A stretch of DNA of 5,885 bases from an uncultured Akkermansia sp. (lineage in GTDB: Bacteria; Verrucomicrobiota; Verrucomicrobiia; Verrucomicrobiales; Akkermansiaceae), in contig CAAFXA010000335.1 in assembly GCA_900766865.1 (NCBI GenBank), forward strand, positions 1-5,885. Reading direction: 5' to 3'. How positions within the stretch are numbered: position 1 is the stretch's first letter; each line of letters begins with the position of its first letter. Below are positions 3,601 through 5,885 of this stretch, in pieces. Under the pieces are notes generated by a model. That model saw only the letters and a program-made list of their open reading frames with translations, had not been told where the DNA came from and made no database searches. A program made the translations under genes and the position numbers.

Positions 3601-5885
3601 GGTAAAACGATAGAAGTGTATAATGTGGATGATATGTTGAAGGCAAGCACCAATACAGCCGGTGGCCCCTTTGAGCTGATTCTGCATAATGACATCGGTG
3701 TGACTGGTCAAAATAGCGGTAAGAAATGGACTAATCTGAAAAGTTTGTATTTCAGGAGTAATTACACAATTAAATCCGCTGAGAAAGGAGATTACTCCAT
3801 TAGTTTTACGAGTGGAGGGAAAATCCAGCTGCAGGAGGCTTTTGACTTGTGTGACAAGGTGATATTTGAAAATTTGCATAACGTTACCCTTGGGGATTGC
3901 TCGGATGTATCCAGCTACCGAGATTTCAATGACGCTGTGAGTTCTGGGTATGATTCCGAAACCGGGGCGTTTATGCATATCGAACAGGCAATCTTCAGGA
4001 ATCTGACCGGTAAACTGAAATTAAGCGATTTAAGCTTTTACTCCGGCACAATGGGTGGCGATGGGATGAATGCAGCTACTGCCAGCTTGATCGGGATTGG
4101 TCTTGCCTGTACAGAGGCCGAGTTTCGTAATGTGGCAAAGGGGATAGAGTTTTCTGATATCAGAGTCATCGATCAGGTATCAACTGTTATTCCCTGGCAA
4201 CGATGGATTGAAATGTGTGGTGTGGTTCTTGCTGCCAAAGATGTTACTTTTGCAGATAATGGAACATCTATTGTATTCTCCGGCAATTACATAGACCAGG
4301 CATGGGAGAATGCGATGGAGGGGCTGGGCTTTGGCGCAGCCGCTTATATGACGGGCTCGACGAGCTTCAGTAATAACGCCGGCGCATTGATATTTTCCGG
4401 GAACATGTTGAAGATGGCCACGGTAGGTTGCGGTGCCGCTCTTTACCTGGGCAGTGTATCTAAGACGACTATCACCGGCCAGCATCGTGACGATGCCGCT
4501 GGAATAGATGCTTTGATATCGTTCGAGGGTAATCATGTGGACGTACTGCAAAATGATGGTTCGCAGCTCACCGAGGGTATGTATGCCTATGGTGGTGCCG
4601 TGAGTCTCGGATATACTCCGGACATCAATGTCAGCAATGCCAGCCTCAGCATTACGGAAAATGACTGCAATGTTATTTTCAGCAGGAACTATATAGACTA
4701 TTATTTCTATGAGGCGTTTGAGGATGAAAACCTGGATGTGCATGGTGGTGCGGTATATGTGAATTCGGGGGCAACTCTGTCTGTCACAGAGAATCGCCAG
4801 GTTGAGTTCAGCGATAATTACATCAAGCTCAGGAATACTGTAGATACCAACAAGAAACGCCGTAATGCCCTGGGGGGTGCCCTGTATCTGGGAGAAGGCG
4901 CTACAGCAGAATTTGCAGATAACGAAGGCAGTGTCATATTCGCAAACAATTCGATCACGACGCGAGGCCTTGATGTGAAAGGCTGCGGCGGTGCAATTTA
5001 TGTCGCCGATGAGGCATCTCTTCTCCTGAGAGATAATGGAGTTGATGACCCCAGGGCCATGACTTATGGGGCCGTATTCAAGAATAATCGCATCCGTTTT
5101 GAAGACGAGAATGGCAGTTTTACCCTGGATGGCTGTGGCGGTGCCATTTATCTTGCTGCCGATGCCAGCGTCAGTTTTGAAGGCGATAAATGGATTGATT
5201 TTACAAATAATGCGGCGGCCTGTGGTGGTGCCATTTATGCCGGTGCAGGTAGTCAGCTGTTTGGTGATTTGCCTGAGTACCTCGCTGTCGATTTCCAGGA
5301 CAATACAGCCATAAATGGCGGTGCTCTCTACCTGGAAGATGACGTCACCCTGGGCATAGACACCTTGTATTTCGGCTCAAATTCGGCGAACTACGGTGGT
5401 GCCTTCTATGTGGATGGTTCGATTCAATGGAATCAGGAGCAAATACTTTGTACCTGGACGCACAATAAGGCGGATGAAGGCGCGGCCATTTATATAGCAG
5501 AGGATGCCGGCGTCCATATTTCCGGAGATGACGTTACGTTATCATTCCAGTATAACGAATCCTCGATGGCGGGTGGCGGTGTTTATTCTGAGGGAAACTT
5601 TGTGGTAACAAGTGTAACCGATGGAGAAATCGAGTTTATATATAACAAAGGCTCCTATGGAGGCGGTGTGTATGCTCAATATGGGGATTTGCTGTTCACC
5701 TATAATGCCGCAAGCCTGACTTTTGCTTATAATGAGGCAGATAATGGTGGCGCGATTTATTATTTCAGTGACGCTTCTCCGAACTTCCGAATCGCAGGCA
5801 ACTCGGGAGATATCTCTTTCCTCAATAACATTGCATCCCTGAATGGCGGCGCTATTACAGCGACTGATTATATGGCCATTATCGA
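3526..5885 (+). CDS. Pmp-like secreted beta-helix repeat protein, surface adhesin/autotransporter type (3' partial)
   Basis: The frame is open from 3526 to the right edge: 786 full codons with no stop. The product starts with a Sec signal peptide (residues 1-25). Residues 27 to about 265 have no GGA motif but hold looser F-x-N-L segments (FENLHNVTLG, FRNLTGKL, FRNVAKG). From residue 270 onward come 15 GGA-x-Y-type motifs alternating with F-x-x-N motifs, the signature of chlamydial polymorphic membrane protein repeats (Pfam Chlam_PMP). These are believed to stack as a right-handed beta-helix on the cell surface and serve in adhesion or immune interaction. Three in-frame ATGs compete (3496, 3511, 3526). 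I chose 3526 because it gives a compact signal peptide; none has a Shine-Dalgarno. An in-frame TAA is at 3445-3447. The C-terminal anchor, an autotransporter barrel or PEP-CTERM segment, is not in view, so the secretion route is unknown. G+C is lower than in ptsI. Function is inferred only at family level. Confidence 0.85.
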   Translation, partial: MKLSSAVRRICALLATVFYISTSAAGKTIEVYNVDDMLKASTNTAGGPFELILHNDIGVTGQNSGKKWTNLKSLYFRSNYTIKSAEKGDYSISFTSGGKIQLQEAFDLCDKVIFENLHNVTLGDCSDVSSYRDFNDAVSSGYDSETGAFMHIEQAIFRNLTGKLKLSDLSFYSGTMGGDGMNAATASLIGIGLACTEAEFRNVAKGIEFSDIRVIDQVSTVIPWQRWIEMCGVVLAAKDVTFADNGTSIVFSGNYIDQAWENAMEGLGFGAAAYMTGSTSFSNNAGALIFSGNMLKMATVGCGAALYLGSVSKTTITGQHRDDAAGIDALISFEGNHVDVLQNDGSQLTEGMYAYGGAVSLGYTPDINVSNASLSITENDCNVIFSRNYIDYYFYEAFEDENLDVHGGAVYVNSGATLSVTENRQVEFSDNYIKLRNTVDTNKKRRNALGGALYLGEGATAEFADNEGSVIFANNSITTRGLDVKGCGGAIYVADEASLLLRDNGVDDPRAMTYGAVFKNNRIRFEDENGSFTLDGCGGAIYLAADASVSFEGDKWIDFTNNAAACGGAIYAGAGSQLFGDLPEYLAVDFQDNTAINGGALYLEDDVTLGIDTLYFGSNSANYGGAFYVDGSIQWNQEQILCTWTHNKADEGAAIYIAEDAGVHISGDDVTLSFQYNESSMAGGGVYSEGNFVVTSVTDGEIEFIYNKGSYGGGVYAQYGDLLFTYNAASLTFAYNEADNGGAIYYFSDASPNFRIAGNSGDISFLNNIASLNGGAITATDYMAII
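4333..5859 (+). repeat. Array of 15 GGA-x-Y / F-x-x-N protein repeats (Pmp type)
   Basis: GGA-type motifs begin at residues 270, 303, 356, 407, 450, 488, 538, 567, 598, 624, 652, 683, 712, 741 and 774. Examples are GGAVYV (4744), GGALYL (4873), GGAIYV (4987), GGAIYL (5137), GGAIYA (5224), GGAFYV (5395) and GGGVYA (5659). Between them come one or two F-x-x-N motifs such as FSDN, FANN, FKNN, FTNN, FQDN and FAYN. A fair consensus is GGA-[ILV]-Y-[LV]-x2-[GD]-A, then F-x-x-N, then F-x-x-N. The first two motifs are degenerate (GAAAY, GAALY). The array continues past the window edge. Confidence 0.85.
4981..5238 (+). repeat. Three near-identical 21-base copies coding for the Cys-GGA-Ile-Tyr core
   Basis: The 21-base segments at 4981-5001, 5131-5151 and 5218-5238 all encode a seven-residue core ending CGGAIYx-type (xCGGAIY). 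The first and second match at 19 of 21 bases, as do the second and third. DNA-level likeness beyond what the protein motif requires suggests fairly recent duplication or gene conversion between neighbouring repeats. Confidence 0.6.

Noticed and set aside
3493..4743. Minus-strand frames of 161 and 187 codons opposite the Pmp-like gene
   Set aside because: The plus-strand frame has a signal peptide and repeated family motifs through this region; the minus-strand products show none.
4333..5859. CRISPR or DNA-level tandem repeat array
   Set aside because: The periodicity is at the protein level with varying spacing. DNA copies are divergent apart from short core segments, and the reading frame stays open throughout.

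Overview
The window carries one strand of genes, all reading rightward. They are the tail of an unidentified upstream gene (1-43), an rsmB-type 16S rRNA cytosine methyltransferase (40-1287), ptsH encoding HPr (1359-1625), ptsI encoding PTS enzyme I (1645-3399), and the first 786 codons of a large secreted repeat protein that runs off the right edge (3526-5885). No RNA gene, CRISPR array, insertion sequence or phage gene was seen. The long open frames on the opposite strand are shadows of these genes.

The first three complete genes are conserved housekeeping genes with intact catalytic residues. RsmB has both catalytic cysteines (Cys315, Cys365). HPr has His15 and the regulatory Ser46 at their textbook positions. 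Enzyme I has its phospho-acceptor His199 and catalytic Cys508. ptsH and ptsI are 19 bases apart and almost certainly co-transcribed; a plausible sigma70-like promoter (TGGAAA-17-TATACT) lies in the 71-base gap before ptsH. No sugar-specific enzyme II is visible next to ptsHI. With the kinase-type Ser46 site, this suits a general or regulatory phosphorelay, though enzyme II genes could lie elsewhere.

The right 40% is a different kind of DNA: lower and more uneven G+C, and a protein with a Sec signal peptide, about 240 residues of N-terminal domain, then at least 15 GGA-[ILV]-Y / F-x-x-N repeats. That pairing is the hallmark of chlamydial polymorphic membrane proteins (Pmp) and related beta-helical surface proteins. 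The repeat spacing contracts from about 38-53 residues to a regular 26-33 residues, and conserved Cys and Tyr columns appear in runs of neighbouring repeats. The C-terminal anchor (autotransporter barrel, PEP-CTERM or other) is outside the window.

The organism is a diderm bacterium. Pmp-like repeats, an HPr/enzyme I pair without adjacent permeases, and the absence of clear Shine-Dalgarno sequences before any start all fit the Planctomycetota-Verrucomicrobiota-Chlamydiota group. A Verrucomicrobiota member (Akkermansia-like or another gut lineage) is my best guess, but this is inference from gene content only. I do not see an evidently new multi-gene system. The most interesting object is the Pmp-like protein.
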